DNA of 64,000 bases from the NCBI RefSeq assembly GCF_900103935.1, contig NZ_FNIC01000004.1:1-64000 (forward strand), written 5' to 3'. This stretch comes from Nocardioides szechwanensis (lineage in GTDB: Bacteria > Actinomycetota > Actinomycetes > Propionibacteriales > Nocardioidaceae). The position numbers and the translations under genes are program-made. Positions 54,937 to 64,000 of the stretch are shown piece by piece. The notes below the pieces were generated by a model. That model saw only the letters and a program-made list of their open reading frames with translations, made no database searches and was not told where the DNA came from. Every line of letters starts with the position of its first letter. Positions within the stretch are counted from its first letter, which is position 1.

Positions 54937-55590
54937 ATGTCTCGCAAGGTCGTCAAGCTGACCGTCGACCACCTGGCCCGGATGCCCGGGCCCTGCCGCA
55001 CCTGCCTGTTCTGGGAGCTCGACCCGGTACGCCGGGGCCGGGTCGACGACGAGGCGGCGGCCGGCGAGAAGGAGGCGTGGCTCTCGGAGGTGCTGCGCGA
55101 GTGGGGCTCGTGCGGCCGGGTGGCGCTGGTCGACGACGAACCGGTGGGCTACCTCGTCTACGCCCCGGAGGCGTACGTCCCCGGCGCCGGTGGGTTCCCC
55201 ACCGCCCCGGTCTCCTCGGACGCGGTGCTGCTGACCACGGCGTACGTCGATCCGGCGCACGCGGGCGGTGGGCTGGGCCGGATGCTGGTGCAGGGCATGG
55301 CCCGCGACCTGATCCTGCGCGGTGGGATCCGCGCCGTGGAGGCGTTCGGCACCACCACGCCCGGCGTCGGCTCGTGCCTGGCGCCGGTCGAGTTCCTCGG
55401 CGGCGTCGGCTTCAAGACCCACCGGCCGCACCCGCTGACCCCGCGGATGCGGATGGAGCTGCGCTCGGCGCTCACCTGGCGCGACGAGGTCGAGGCCGCG
55501 GTGGAGAGGCTGCTGGGCGCCGTACGTCCGGCGCCGAAGCCGAGCCCGGAAAGCAGTCACCGCTCACTCGGCGAACCGGGTGAGCGGTGA
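54937..55590 (+). CDS. GNAT-family N-acetyltransferase
   Basis: 217 residues from ATG 54937, with AGGGGAGG just upstream. The first part has CRTCLFWELDP (Cys-rich, as in many actinobacterial members); the acetyl-CoA binding motif is GGGLGRMLVQGMARDLI (about 110-126) after LLTTAYVDP. Substrate is unknown. It diverges from the aminotransferase and converges with trxA. Confidence 0.88.
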   Translation: MSRKVVKLTVDHLARMPGPCRTCLFWELDPVRRGRVDDEAAAGEKEAWLSEVLREWGSCGRVALVDDEPVGYLVYAPEAYVPGAGGFPTAPVSSDAVLLTTAYVDPAHAGGGLGRMLVQGMARDLILRGGIRAVEAFGTTTPGVGSCLAPVEFLGGVGFKTHRPHPLTPRMRMELRSALTWRDEVEAAVERLLGAVRPAPKPSPESSHRSLGEPGER

Positions 55591-55591
55591 C
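55556..55591. terminator. Hairpin terminator between convergent genes
   Basis: GTCACCGCTCAC (55556-55567) pairs with GTGAGCGGTGAC (55580-55591). The GNAT stop codon (55588-55590) lies in the stem, and it is 29 bases from the trxA stop. Confidence 0.7.
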
Positions 55592-55620
55592 GGTGGAGCG
55601 GATGCTGCGTCAGAGAACCG

Positions 55621-55947
55621 TCAGGCGATGAAGGACTCGAGCTCCTTGAGCAGCGCGGCCTTGGGCTTGGCGCCCACGATCGAGCGGACCACCTCACCAC
55701 CCTGGTAGACGTTGATCGTCGGGATGCCGGTGACCCGGTAGGACGACGGCGTCACGGGGTTCTCGTCGACGTTCATCTTGAGGAACGTGATCTTGTCCCC
55801 GTGCGCGGTGTTGAGCTCGTCGAGGATCGGGGCGACCTGGCGGCACGGGCCGCACCACTCGGCCCAGAAGTCCACGAGGACCGGCTTGTCGGACTTGAGG
55901 ACCTGCGCCTCGAACTCGGCGTCGGTCACGGCTTCGATGTTGCCCAC
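55621..55947 (-). CDS. trxA: Thioredoxin
   Basis: 108 residues from a GTG with AAGGGAT upstream. Active site WCGPC (about 31-35), conserved DFWAEW, the cis-proline in GIPT and GAKPK. A standard single-domain thioredoxin, reduced by the trxB product encoded just upstream on the same strand. Confidence 0.97.
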   Translation of the reverse strand: MGNIEAVTDAEFEAQVLKSDKPVLVDFWAEWCGPCRQVAPILDELNTAHGDKITFLKMNVDENPVTPSSYRVTGIPTINVYQGGEVVRSIVGAKPKAALLKELESFIA

Positions 55948-56057
55948 GGCATATCCCTTCTCGGTTCAACTCAGAGGTCTGTTGATAGTGAACACCACCG
56001 GTCGGACGCATGTTCCCCACACGCGGGTGTCGACCTGCGGTTTGGGACCAAACGGCG

Positions 56058-57068
56058 TCAGAGACCGGCGGTCTGCACCGTCTCGGTGAGCGCCGAGTCG
56101 GCGACCGCGGTCTGCGCCTCGGCGCCGGAAACGGCGGCGTGGTCCAGCTCCGCGAGGTAGCGCTCGGCGTCGAGGGCCGCGGCGCAGCCGGTGCCGGCCG
56201 CGGTGATCGCCTGGCGGTAGTGGTGGTCGACCAGGTCACCCGCGCCGAAGACGCCGGGCAGGTTGGTGGCCGTCGAGGGGTGCTTCACCAGCACGTAGCC
56301 GTTGTCGTCGAGGTCGACCTGCCCGGTCAGCAGCTCGGAGCGCGGGTCGTGGCCGATCGCGATGAACAGGCCGGTGGCGGGCAGGTCGCGGGTCTCGCCG
56401 GTGACGGTGTCCTTGAGGGTGACCGACTCGAGGCGGTCGGAGCCGTTGATGGTCTCGACCACGGAGTTCCACTCGATCTCGAGCTTGGGGTCGGCGAAGG
56501 CCCGCTCCTGCATGATCTTGGAGGCGCGCAGCTCCCCGCGGCGCACGATCAGGGAGACCTTCGAGCCGAAACGGGTGAGGAACGTGGCCTCCTCGATCGC
56601 CGAGTCACCGCCACCGACGACGGCGATGTGCTGCTCGCGGAAGAAGAACCCGTCGCAGGTCGCGCACCACGACACCCCGCGCCCGGACAGCTCCTCCTCG
56701 TTGGGGAGGCCGAGCTTGCGGTAGCCCGAGCCCGTCGCCAGTACGACGGCCCGCGCGGTGTAGGTGTCGGTGGCGGTCTTGACGACCTTGAGGTCGCCGG
56801 TCAGGTCGACCTCGACGACGTCGTCGGAGACCAGCTCGGCGCCGAAGCGCTCGGCCTGCGCGCGCATCTCGTCCATGAGCGCGGGGCCCATGATGCCGTC
56901 GCGGAAGCCGGGGAAGTTCTCGACCTCGGTGGTGGTCATCAGCGCGCCGCCGGCGGTCACCGAGCCCTCGAAGACCAACGGCTGGAGGCTGGCGCGGGCG
57001 GCGTAGACCGCCGCGGTGTAGCCGGAGGGGCCGGAGCCGATGATGATCACGTTGCGGGTCTCAGACAT
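56058..57068 (-). CDS. trxB: Thioredoxin reductase
   Basis: 336 residues from ATG 57068. FAD motif [16 protein letters not shown], redox-active CATC in [15 protein letters not shown] motif [13 protein letters not shown] and the second FAD motif [15 protein letters not shown]. It transfers electrons from NADPH to thioredoxin. About 110 bases separate it from trxA, leaving room for a second promoter. A longer upstream frame is not supported. Confidence 0.96.
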   Translation of the reverse strand: MSETRNVIIIGSGPSGYTAAVYAARASLQPLVFEGSVTAGGALMTTTEVENFPGFRDGIMGPALMDEMRAQAERFGAELVSDDVVEVDLTGDLKVVKTATDTYTARAVVLATGSGYRKLGLPNEEELSGRGVSWCATCDGFFFREQHIAVVGGGDSAIEEATFLTRFGSKVSLIVRRGELRASKIMQERAFADPKLEIEWNSVVETINGSDRLESVTLKDTVTGETRDLPATGLFIAIGHDPRSELLTGQVDLDDNGYVLVKHPSTATNLPGVFGAGDLVDHHYRQAITAAGTGCAAALDAERYLAELDHAAVSGAEAQTAVADSALTETVQTAGL

Positions 57069-57175
57069 GCCGTCCAACTCTCGTCGCTTGTCGGGCCCTG
57101 GGGATGCCTCAGGGCGCACTTGCTTCAACCGATCGTAGGGGAGCATTCTTCCCGCCGCCCGCGGCCCAGGGCCGG

Positions 57176-57898
57176 TCAGGGCACGGGCAGGGTGACCGAG
57201 CGCAGGATCGCGGCGGTGCCGCACTCGAGCAGGTCGACGACCTGGGTGTCACCGGCCGGAGGGCGGTACGCGAGGACGGCGGGCACCCCGGCGTAGCGCA
57301 CCGCGACCAGCTGGCCCGCGCCATACGGTGCTGCGTCGCACACGAACACGCCGCTGGCCGTCCCCAAGGGGGCTTCCTGGGGCGGCGGGTCGGCCTGGCT
57401 CTCGACGTTGCCGTTGCTGTCGGTGATGCTGACCAGCTGCTGTGCGCGCAGCCGGGCGACGTCGTCGGCGAAGAAGTTGGGTCGGACCCGCTGCGGCCGG
57501 TCGGACGCCGGGCCACTGAACTGGTTCCCGGGCGCCACTCCGTCGACGCCGTTGCGAAGGCTGCTGTCGGCGTCACCGGCGGCTTCGGCCTCCGGGGCCT
57601 CTGCGGCGCTCCCGGCATCGTCACCGCTGCTGACCGTCCCCGGGACGAGGTTGCCGACGCCGACCCCGAGAGCCACGACGGCGGCCGCGGCGACCAACAG
57701 GGTCGCGGCCTTGCGCCGGCGGCGGTGGGCCAGGTCGACCACCGTCGCGGGGGACTCGCCCTCCTCGTCGGCGAGCCGGGCCAGGACGCGGTCGAGACGC
57801 TCGGCGACGTCGTCGGGCATCGGGTCCTCGACGCGCGCCTGGGCCAGCAGGCGGCGGACGCGCTCCTGCTCGGGGCTCAGCTCGTGGTCGTCGGACAT
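57176..57898 (-). CDS. Anti-sigma-factor-like membrane protein, partner of SigM
   Basis: 240 residues: a cytoplasmic N-terminus (1-62), one membrane helix (about 63-83, [20 protein letters not shown]) and an extracytoplasmic domain with two Cys residues (CDAAPYG and LECGTA). It has no zinc-type HXXXCXXC motif. Position directly downstream of sigM and its topology match anti-sigma proteins that hold the sigma factor at the membrane. Assignment rests mostly on gene order. Confidence 0.75.
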   Translation of the reverse strand: MSDDHELSPEQERVRRLLAQARVEDPMPDDVAERLDRVLARLADEEGESPATVVDLAHRRRRKAATLLVAAAAVVALGVGVGNLVPGTVSSGDDAGSAAEAPEAEAAGDADSSLRNGVDGVAPGNQFSGPASDRPQRVRPNFFADDVARLRAQQLVSITDSNGNVESQADPPPQEAPLGTASGVFVCDAAPYGAGQLVAVRYAGVPAVLAYRPPAGDTQVVDLLECGTAAILRSVTLPVP

Positions 57899-57951
57899 CG
57901 GGACAGTCTCCAGGGGTCGTGGTGGTGCGGTGCGAAGCGGTGCCGTGGTGC

Positions 57952-58644
57952 TCAGTCGGGGGTGGGTGGGCCTCGTGGGCTCCGTGCTGATCTGACGGGG
58001 GCGGACGCGGCCGGGTTCCCCGGGTCGGGGTGGTCCGGGTCACGGCCGGGCGCCAGCAGCCCCAGCGTGACCGCCAGCTTGGCCCGTCCGCGGGAGCAGC
58101 GCGACTTCACGGTGCCCTCGGCGCAGTTGAGAATCAGGGCGACCTCGGAGACGGGGTAGCCCTCCATGTCGACGAGCACCAGGGCGGCCCGCTGCTCGGC
58201 CGGCAGGCCGGACAGGGCGTCCAGCACGCGTTGCTGGCGTTCGCCGCGTACGGCGGCCTCCGCGGGGTCACCGTCGTCGCCGGCGCTTCCACCGGTGGCC
58301 AGCGACCCGCGGTCGCCGTACTCCTCGAGGTCGTCGGGCAGCGGGTCGGCGCGCCGGACCTTGGCGGCCCGGATCCGGTCGAGGCAAGCGTTGACGACGA
58401 CCCGGTGCAGCCAGGTGGTGACCGCGGCGTCACCGCGGAACGACGCGGCTCGGCGGTAGGCCGCGATCAGCCCGTCCTGGAGCCCGTCGGCGGCGTCCTC
58501 GGGGTTGCCCATCGTGCGCAGCGCCACGGCCCAGAGCCGGTCGCGGTGGCGGGCGAAGAGGACGCCGAACGCCTCGCGGTCGCCGTCGACGTGGGCCTGG
58601 AGCAGCTCGGCGTCGGTCGGGTCGACGGCGTCGTGGTCACTCAC
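57952..58644 (-). CDS. sigM: ECF RNA polymerase sigma factor SigM
   Basis: 230 residues. Region 2 (about 22-92: FGVLFARHRDRLWAVALR, DAADGLQDGLIAAYRRAA) and region 4 (about 140-190: LPAEQRAALVLVDMEGYPVS, CAEGTVKSRCSRGRAKL) are complete. A Pro-rich tail follows. Gene order murJ-pseudokinase-sigM-anti-sigma-trxB-trxA is typical of SigM in mycobacteria and relatives, where it answers envelope and oxidative stress. The stop is 53 bases before the anti-sigma start; its start overlaps the kinase-like gene. Confidence 0.9.
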   Translation of the reverse strand: MSDHDAVDPTDAELLQAHVDGDREAFGVLFARHRDRLWAVALRTMGNPEDAADGLQDGLIAAYRRAASFRGDAAVTTWLHRVVVNACLDRIRAAKVRRADPLPDDLEEYGDRGSLATGGSAGDDGDPAEAAVRGERQQRVLDALSGLPAEQRAALVLVDMEGYPVSEVALILNCAEGTVKSRCSRGRAKLAVTLGLLAPGRDPDHPDPGNPAASAPVRSARSPRGPPTPD

Positions 58645-60547
58645 CCCGGACCGCCACCTCGGCGATGGTCCCGCGGAACTCCGCCCCGTCGGGGGGAAGC
58701 GCGGTCAGCCACACGACGAGGAACCGGCCTTCGGCGGGCTCGGAGAGCGTGATGGTGACGGTCTCGGTCTCGGCCGTGGTGGAGGCGACGCGCTGGAGAC
58801 CCTCGACGTCGGTGGGGGCCGCGTCGGAGAGGTAGAGCGAGATCCCGGTGGGTGCGCCCACCAGGGTGACGTCGACGGAGGTCACGGTCTGCATGCCCTT
58901 GAGGTCGATGCTCAGGCCGACACCCGTCTTCAGTCCGCCGGGGCCGAGCTGCTGCTGGTAGCTCGACGTCGACCAGGTGGTGTCGACCTTGCCGTCCACG
59001 GCGAGCGGCGCGTCGTCGCTGTTCTCCTCCGGCTCCGGTGTGCCCTGCGGGTCGAGGTCGTCGGCCACCAGGCCGCCCAGCAGCGTCGGCTCCGCCGACG
59101 GAGTGGCGCTCGGGGTGGGGGTCGGGTCGTCGTCAACCTCGGCGCCGAGCACGGTCTTGCCGCGCCCGAGGTTGTAGGCCACGACGATGGCGACCAGCAG
59201 CAGGAGGCCGGCGGCGATCGCGGCGGCCAGGCGCAGCCAGCTCCGGCCCGGCGGTGGCTCGTCGTCGACGACCGGGGTCAGGCCGCTGCCGGTGGTCCGG
59301 CCGGTGCCGGTTCCGGTGTCGGCCCAGGGCCAGTACTCCACGCCGCCGTTGGTCGAGGCACCACCCGGTCGCGGCCGGCGTACGGGCTCACCGCGTGCCG
59401 GTGTCGGCGCGAACAGCGGTCGCTGCGGAGGCTCCTCGAACGGCGGCGGGGGTGGCGCCGGGGTGGCCCGGGACTGCAGCCAGGACACGTCGTCGGAGTC
59501 GTCGTCGAAGATCGGCATCCCGGCCTGGGTGCGCAGCCCCCCGTCCTCCGGCTCGTCGTCGGGCTCCGACTCTTCCTCGGGCTCCGGCTCGTCCTCGGGC
59601 TCCGGCGGGGGCTCGGGCTCTGGGTGCTCCGGCTCCGCGTGGGGTACGGCGGGCAGCTCGCCGCTGTCGCGGGCCAGGATCTCGGGTACGGCCGGCAGCA
59701 CCACGAGCTGGTCACCCCGGGCCGGGGCGGGGATGCTCGCGAGCAGGGCCTCGGGCAGGCCGGCGGGGTCTCCCACGAAGTCGTCGAGGTAGGCGCTGAT
59801 CTCGCGGGCGGTCGTGACTGCGACGAGCTCGCGGCCCCGGTTGGTGGGCTGGCCGTTGGCCTGGGTGTGCAGTACGGCGTCGCACAGACTGTCGAGCGGG
59901 CGCGGGATGCCGGCGCGCACCTGGCGCGGACGCAGCACCTCGCCGTGCTCGAGCGGGGCGCGTGGGACCGCCGAGGCCGACACCCCGGCCCACTTGCCGG
60001 TCAGGGCGCAGTAGAGGAGCCCGGCCAGGTCGGAGGTGTCGACCGAGGGCCGGAAACCGGTCAGCCCGTGCATCGCGGCGTCGACGGAGAAGCCGATCAC
60101 CCGGATCTCGCCGTTGCGGTCGACCAGGACGTTCTCGGGCACCAGCCGGCCGTGTGTCACGCCGGCGTCGTGGGCGCGTGCGACCGAGTCGGCCACCTCC
60201 GCGACCAGCCAGGCGGCCCGGCGCGGCTCGAGGGGGCCAGTGCTGGCGACCAGGATGTCGAGGGACGTGCCCGAGCCCCACTCGTTGACGACGTAGCAGA
60301 GGCCGTCGACGGTCTCGGCGTCCAGCACGCGCAGGATCCGGCGGTCGAGGATGGTGGCGGAGCGGCGGGCCGCCTCGAGCAGCCCGGGGGCGCGGGGGTC
60401 GCCGGCGTCGATGACGTGGAGGGCGACGTGCCGCTCGAGGACGCGGTCGTGGGCGCGCCAGAACCGTGCGCCGCCGCTCTCGGTGAGCAGGTCGACGAGC
60501 CGATAGCGGCCGGCGAGGACGTCGCCGGGCCGGATCGAGTGCGGCAC
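58637..60547 (-). CDS. Membrane-anchored pseudokinase, MurJ-associated
   Basis: 636 residues. The kinase-like domain (about 10-270) has lost its catalytic residues: the VAIK Lys position reads HVALHV, the HRD loop reads HGRLVPENV and the DFG motif reads IGFSVD. A long acidic, Pro-rich linker (290-340, 385-435) leads to one membrane helix (about 440-462) and an extracytoplasmic discoidin-like domain (about 510-636, VDTTWSTSSYQQQL). In mycobacteria the corresponding pseudokinase region is fused to MurJ and recruits FhaA to regulate lipid II flipping; here it is a separate gene. Confidence 0.85.
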   Translation of the reverse strand: MPHSIRPGDVLAGRYRLVDLLTESGGARFWRAHDRVLERHVALHVIDAGDPRAPGLLEAARRSATILDRRILRVLDAETVDGLCYVVNEWGSGTSLDILVASTGPLEPRRAAWLVAEVADSVARAHDAGVTHGRLVPENVLVDRNGEIRVIGFSVDAAMHGLTGFRPSVDTSDLAGLLYCALTGKWAGVSASAVPRAPLEHGEVLRPRQVRAGIPRPLDSLCDAVLHTQANGQPTNRGRELVAVTTAREISAYLDDFVGDPAGLPEALLASIPAPARGDQLVVLPAVPEILARDSGELPAVPHAEPEHPEPEPPPEPEDEPEPEEESEPDDEPEDGGLRTQAGMPIFDDDSDDVSWLQSRATPAPPPPPFEEPPQRPLFAPTPARGEPVRRPRPGGASTNGGVEYWPWADTGTGTGRTTGSGLTPVVDDEPPPGRSWLRLAAAIAAGLLLLVAIVVAYNLGRGKTVLGAEVDDDPTPTPSATPSAEPTLLGGLVADDLDPQGTPEPEENSDDAPLAVDGKVDTTWSTSSYQQQLGPGGLKTGVGLSIDLKGMQTVTSVDVTLVGAPTGISLYLSDAAPTDVEGLQRVASTTAETETVTITLSEPAEGRFLVVWLTALPPDGAEFRGTIAEVAVRGE

Positions 60548-60601
60548 TAACGTCCCTTCATGTCCCTGTCCAGGTCCCCGTGTTGGTCATCGTAGGACGG
60601 T

Positions 60602-62257
60602 TCACGACGCGCGGGTGCGGCTCAACCGGCGCGTTACCGTTTCGATGACGGAGGTGACCTCGCGCAGGCGCAAGGCCCGGGCCAGGAGCACGAACACCAG
60701 CACGTCGGCCGCGGTGATCGCGGCTGCCTGGAGCGCCGCGACCGGCCACGGCGGGCTGTCGGTCAGCGAGTGCAGCCCCAGCGCCACCAGCAGGGCGACC
60801 CCGGTCGACACCAGGACGACCAGGAGCAGCCGGACGACGAAGCGGACCAGGCGCGGCGACTCCAGCCCACCGAGCCGCCGGCGCAGGACGGCGTACGAGA
60901 TCGCCGAGCCGACGACGTACGCCGCGGTGTAGGCGAGCACCAGTGCGGGCGAGGTGTCCTCGTCGTTGCTGGCGGCGACCAGCGCGACCGCGGCCACGAT
61001 GTTGGTGACGGCGACCGCGCACTGGATGAAGAAGACGGTGCGGGTCTCCTCGAGGGCGTAGAACCCGCGCAGCATCAGGTAGTGGACGGTGAAGAACACC
61101 AGCCCACCACCGAACAGCGCGAGCGACGGCACGTAGCGGGTGAAGGCGTCGGCCGCGGCGCCGTGGCCCCACACCACGTTGGCGAGGTCGGTGGCGATGA
61201 TCGGCAGCAGTGCGGCGAAGGGGAGTACGACGGCCAGCGCCGAGCGCAGCGTGCCCGACAGCGAGCGGGCCAGGCCGCGCAGGTCGCCCTCGGCGGCGCG
61301 GGCGGAGAGCCGGGGCAGCACCGCGGTGGCCAGCGAGACGGTGATCACCGAGTGCGGCACCATCATGATCAGGAACGCCGAGGAGTAGATCGTGATGCCG
61401 GTGCCGTCGCCACCGTCGGCGGTGCCGCCGCTGGCGAGGTTGACCACGACGACGTACGCGACCTGGTTGGCGATGACGAAGAGCACCGTCCAGACGCCCA
61501 GGCGCAGGGTGTGGCCGAGCCCGGTGTTGCGGAAGTCGAAGCGCGGGCGGTAGGTGAAGCCGGCCTTGCGCAGGTAGGGCAACAGGATCAGCAGCTGCGC
61601 GGCGATGCCGAGGGTCGAGCCGACGCCGAGCAGCAGCTCCTGGTCGGTGCTGAACGGGCCCACGGTCTCGGCGCCCTCGGCGGCGCCGAACACGAAGAGG
61701 TAGGTGACCAGCACCGCCACCGAGATGACGTTGTTGGCGATCGGCGCCCACATCATCGGTCCGAACCGGTCGCGCGAGTTGAGGATCTGGCCGACCAGCA
61801 CGAACATCCCGTAGAAGAAGACCTGCGGCAGGCAGTAGCGGGCGAAGTCGATGGCCGACTGCCGCTCCTCGGCCAGCGCTGCCGAGTCGTACTCCGCGTT
61901 GAGGACGACGGACATGACCAGGGGTGCGGCGACGACGAGTACGACGGTCACGGCGGCGAGGAAGAGCGCGGCGAGCGTGATCACCCGGTTGGTGTAGGCC
62001 TCACCGCCGTCCGGGTCGTGCTTCATGGCGCGCACCAGCTGCGGGACGAGCACGGCGTTGAACACTCCGCCGGCCAGCAGGATGTAGAGCATGTTGGGGA
62101 TCGTGTTGGCGATCGTGAAGAGGTCGGCGTGCAGCGAGACCCCGAGGGTGGCGGCCAGCAGGCTCGAGCGCACGAAGCCGCTGAGCCGCGACACGACCGT
62201 GCCCGCGGCCATCACGGCGCTGGAGGCCAGCATCCGCTCGTCGTCGGAGGTGCTCAC
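60602..62257 (-). CDS. murJ: Lipid II flippase MurJ
   Basis: 551 residues with 14 predicted membrane helices of the MVF/MOP fold. Typical segments are SRLSGFVRSSLLAATLG near the N-terminus, NTIPNMLYILLAGGVFNAVLVPQ and MVPHSVITVSLATAVLPRLS. It moves lipid-linked peptidoglycan precursors across the membrane. It follows the DUF6049 gene (four-base overlap) and precedes the pseudokinase on the same strand, the usual order. Confidence 0.93.
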   Translation of the reverse strand: MSTSDDERMLASSAVMAAGTVVSRLSGFVRSSLLAATLGVSLHADLFTIANTIPNMLYILLAGGVFNAVLVPQLVRAMKHDPDGGEAYTNRVITLAALFLAAVTVVLVVAAPLVMSVVLNAEYDSAALAEERQSAIDFARYCLPQVFFYGMFVLVGQILNSRDRFGPMMWAPIANNVISVAVLVTYLFVFGAAEGAETVGPFSTDQELLLGVGSTLGIAAQLLILLPYLRKAGFTYRPRFDFRNTGLGHTLRLGVWTVLFVIANQVAYVVVVNLASGGTADGGDGTGITIYSSAFLIMMVPHSVITVSLATAVLPRLSARAAEGDLRGLARSLSGTLRSALAVVLPFAALLPIIATDLANVVWGHGAAADAFTRYVPSLALFGGGLVFFTVHYLMLRGFYALEETRTVFFIQCAVAVTNIVAAVALVAASNDEDTSPALVLAYTAAYVVGSAISYAVLRRRLGGLESPRLVRFVVRLLLVVLVSTGVALLVALGLHSLTDSPPWPVAALQAAAITAADVLVFVLLARALRLREVTSVIETVTRRLSRTRAS

Positions 62258-64000
62258 GCGGCCGGCTCGCGCTCGGGCTGGGGTTCGGACTCAGGCTCGG
62301 GCTCGGGGTCGTTGCGGTGCCGGAACCGGCGGACCAGCCGCGCGGCGACGGCGAGGAAGAGGATCCCGGCGCCGCTGGCCATGATCACCCAGATCACGGT
62401 GCTCACCTGGGCCGAGCGGATCGGGACCGAGTCGAAGGAGCCGAGCTGGTCGCCGTCGACGTTGCTGAGGTGGAGAGTCACGTCGTGGACCCCGGGGCGT
62501 CGGGTGTGGACGTCGATGCTCACCGTCGTCTGGCTGTCGGCCGCGAGCTGCAGCGGCTCCGAGTCCGTCACGTCGATCCCGTCGTCGCTCCTGGCGGTCA
62601 CCACGACGGTGACCGGCTGGTCGAGGTCGTTGGTGACGGTGGCCAGGAAGGACCCGGTGCTGCCGGAGAGGGTGACGCCGACCGGGGCGTCCACCGTCAC
62701 CGACCTGAGCCGGCTCTCGATCCACTCCTGGGACTCGCGGGTCGCGGTGCGCGCCGCCCGCGGCGCCTCACGCGCGGCGTACGACGTGCTGGTCAGGGCC
62801 TGGTCGGTCACGGTCGAGGAGATTTGGTCGTTGCGGGTCAGGATCGTCTCGAGGCGCCGGCCGGCGACGATCAGGTCCTGGGCGGTTTCGAAGTTGGCCT
62901 CCCGAAGCTCGCGCCGGGCCTGCCGCTCGGGGTAGGTGAGGCGGGCCGGGTCGACGACCGCCGCCGGACGGTCGGTCGCCTCGCTGACGGTGCTGAGGTC
63001 GAGCCAGTCGAGCTGGAGGCCGGAGAAGAACCCGTCGAGGTCCTCGGGCTGCCAGCCGAGGGGGAGCATCATCACCAGCGGCCGGTCGCCGGTGTCGAGC
63101 ATCCGGATCGCGGCCTCGCTGACGATCCGCTGCCGCAGCGCGACGCCCGCGAGCCGGTCGCCGGGGCGCGGTCCGCCCTCCGCCGCGCCCGAGGACAGGA
63201 CCACCAGCCGCTCGCTCCCGGTGTCGGCGACCGCGGGCGGTTCGTCACCGAACATCCGGTCGGTCAGCAGGGTCGTGGTCGCCGAGGAGGCCAGGGCGAT
63301 CGCGTCGGGGTCGAGGTAGCCGCTCGGCGAGCCGATGGCGGGCATGGTCGGGACGTCCCACGAGGCCAGCACCGCGCCGGTGCGCGCCACGGCCAGGTCG
63401 AAGAGCCGGGTGTCGTGGTCGGCGGCGGCCGCCACGTCGACGTCGCCGTACGGCAGCGCGAGCACCTGGTTGCCGAACAGCGCGCTCCTCAGGTCGGCGA
63501 GCCACTCGCTGGCGGTCTCGGCGGCGGCGGCCTCCTCCGGCTCGAGCTCGTCGTCGGGGTCGTCCTCGGCATCGGGCGGCGTGCTCAGGGCGACCGAGGG
63601 CGACGGCTCGTCGCTCTGCTCACCCTCGGGCTCCTCCTCCGCGTCGGGTGGCAGGGTCGGGTCGAGGGAGCGGGCCGGGTTGCCGGCCGCCAGGCGGCGT
63701 ACGACGTCGGGGAGCGCGGGGTCGATCAGCCAGGTGACCGGGGCGCTGCCGGCGGCCGCCCCGAGCTCGACGAGGGCGCGCAGCCGGCCACCGTCGCCGA
63801 GCGTCTGCTCCCAGTCGTCGACGTGGGCCACCGAGCCGTCGGCCTCGAAGGCCACGTGGCGGCGCAGTGGGATCACGAGGGCGGTCTCGATCTCACCCTG
63901 GGCGTTGGCCGGGACGTAGGGCAGGAACGTGCGCGCGCGACCGTCGGCGACCTGGTCGCGGGAGATGGGCCCGTCCGCCAGCGCATGCACCCCGAACCAG
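62254..64000 (-). CDS. DUF6049-family membrane protein, cut by window edge
   Basis: At least 582 residues; the frame is still open at base 64000 (first visible residues WFGVHALADGPISR), so the N-terminus with signal peptide lies beyond the window. The exported part has an Asp/Glu-rich insert (about 145-170) and an Ig-like segment near 430-520 (GVTLSGSTGSFLATVTNDLD); one helix (about 540-560) and an Arg/Glu/Pro tail end it. DUF6049 genes lie beside murJ in actinobacteria. Function unknown. Confidence 0.88.
   Translation of the reverse strand, partial: WFGVHALADGPISRDQVADGRARTFLPYVPANAQGEIETALVIPLRRHVAFEADGSVAHVDDWEQTLGDGGRLRALVELGAAAGSAPVTWLIDPALPDVVRRLAAGNPARSLDPTLPPDAEEEPEGEQSDEPSPSVALSTPPDAEDDPDDELEPEEAAAAETASEWLADLRSALFGNQVLALPYGDVDVAAAADHDTRLFDLAVARTGAVLASWDVPTMPAIGSPSGYLDPDAIALASSATTTLLTDRMFGDEPPAVADTGSERLVVLSSGAAEGGPRPGDRLAGVALRQRIVSEAAIRMLDTGDRPLVMMLPLGWQPEDLDGFFSGLQLDWLDLSTVSEATDRPAAVVDPARLTYPERQARRELREANFETAQDLIVAGRRLETILTRNDQISSTVTDQALTSTSYAAREAPRAARTATRESQEWIESRLRSVTVDAPVGVTLSGSTGSFLATVTNDLDQPVTVVVTARSDDGIDVTDSEPLQLAADSQTTVSIDVHTRRPGVHDVTLHLSNVDGDQLGSFDSVPIRSAQVSTVIWVIMASGAGILFLAVAARLVRRFRHRNDPEPEPESEPQPEREPAA

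Noticed and set aside
53571..55583. Long plus-strand frame opposite the aminotransferase and running through the GNAT gene
   Set aside because: Overlaps a clearly conserved aminotransferase and reads the GNAT gene in the wrong frame.

Overview
This 64 kb window is the replication-origin region of a high-GC actinobacterium. The gene content and order (dnaA, dnaN, a short gnd, recF, DUF721, gyrB, gyrA, DUF3566, tRNA-Ile, DLW-39, tRNA-Ala on one side; rpmH, rnpA, yidD, yidC, jag/khpB, rsmG, parA, parB, trxA/trxB, sigM and murJ on the other) point to the Propionibacteriales, most likely Nocardioides or another Nocardioidaceae. That assignment is inference from gene order and protein style; no rRNA gene is present to fix it.

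Layout. 1-613: start of an ISL3-type transposase cut by the window edge, a cluster of DnaA-box-like 9-mers and a strong terminator. 614-14141: chromosomal backbone with a rhomboid protease, a cyclophilin, an acyltransferase/patatin pair, DUF3817-SURF1, a MoxR-DUF58-transglutaminase-like operon, a FadR regulator with a fatty acid hydroxylase, a lipoprotein and a DUF2183 phosphatase-like protein. 14142-18900: mixed accessory stretch with an ECF sigma remnant, acidic secreted proteins, a pRiA4b ORF-3 protein, a nucleotidyltransferase/XRE pair and a broken excisionase. 18928-34911: a 15.9 kb integrative element in the 3' end of tRNA-Ala(TGC). It is bounded by a 43-bp direct repeat and carries a tyrosine integrase, HigBA-like toxin-antitoxin, a trypsin-like peptidase, two excisionase-type DNA-binding proteins, a MobF relaxase, a complete type I restriction-modification operon and a DUF262-DUF1524-RAMA nuclease. 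No type IV secretion genes are present, so it looks like a mobilizable defence element. 34992-47382: the gyr-rec-dnaN-dnaA-rpmH core, with the probable oriC on both sides of dnaA. 47425-52631: rnpA to parB with two perfect parS sites. 52811-64000: lipid, amino acid, redox, sigma/anti-sigma and cell-envelope genes, ending in a DUF6049 gene that runs off the window.

The most striking feature is a 23-base pure GA/CT tract (11 dinucleotide units) inside hsdS, exactly between its two target-recognition halves. Gain or loss of one unit puts a stop a few codons downstream and leaves a 228-residue half-subunit. Because the two halves resemble each other, this looks like a phase-variable type I system that could switch specificity. 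Other points of interest are the trypsin-like peptidase with a membrane-anchored neighbour inside the island, a DnaA-box cluster 44 kb from dnaA, a hairpin that buries the transposase start, and a TgpA-like protein in which all three catalytic positions of the transglutaminase fold are replaced.
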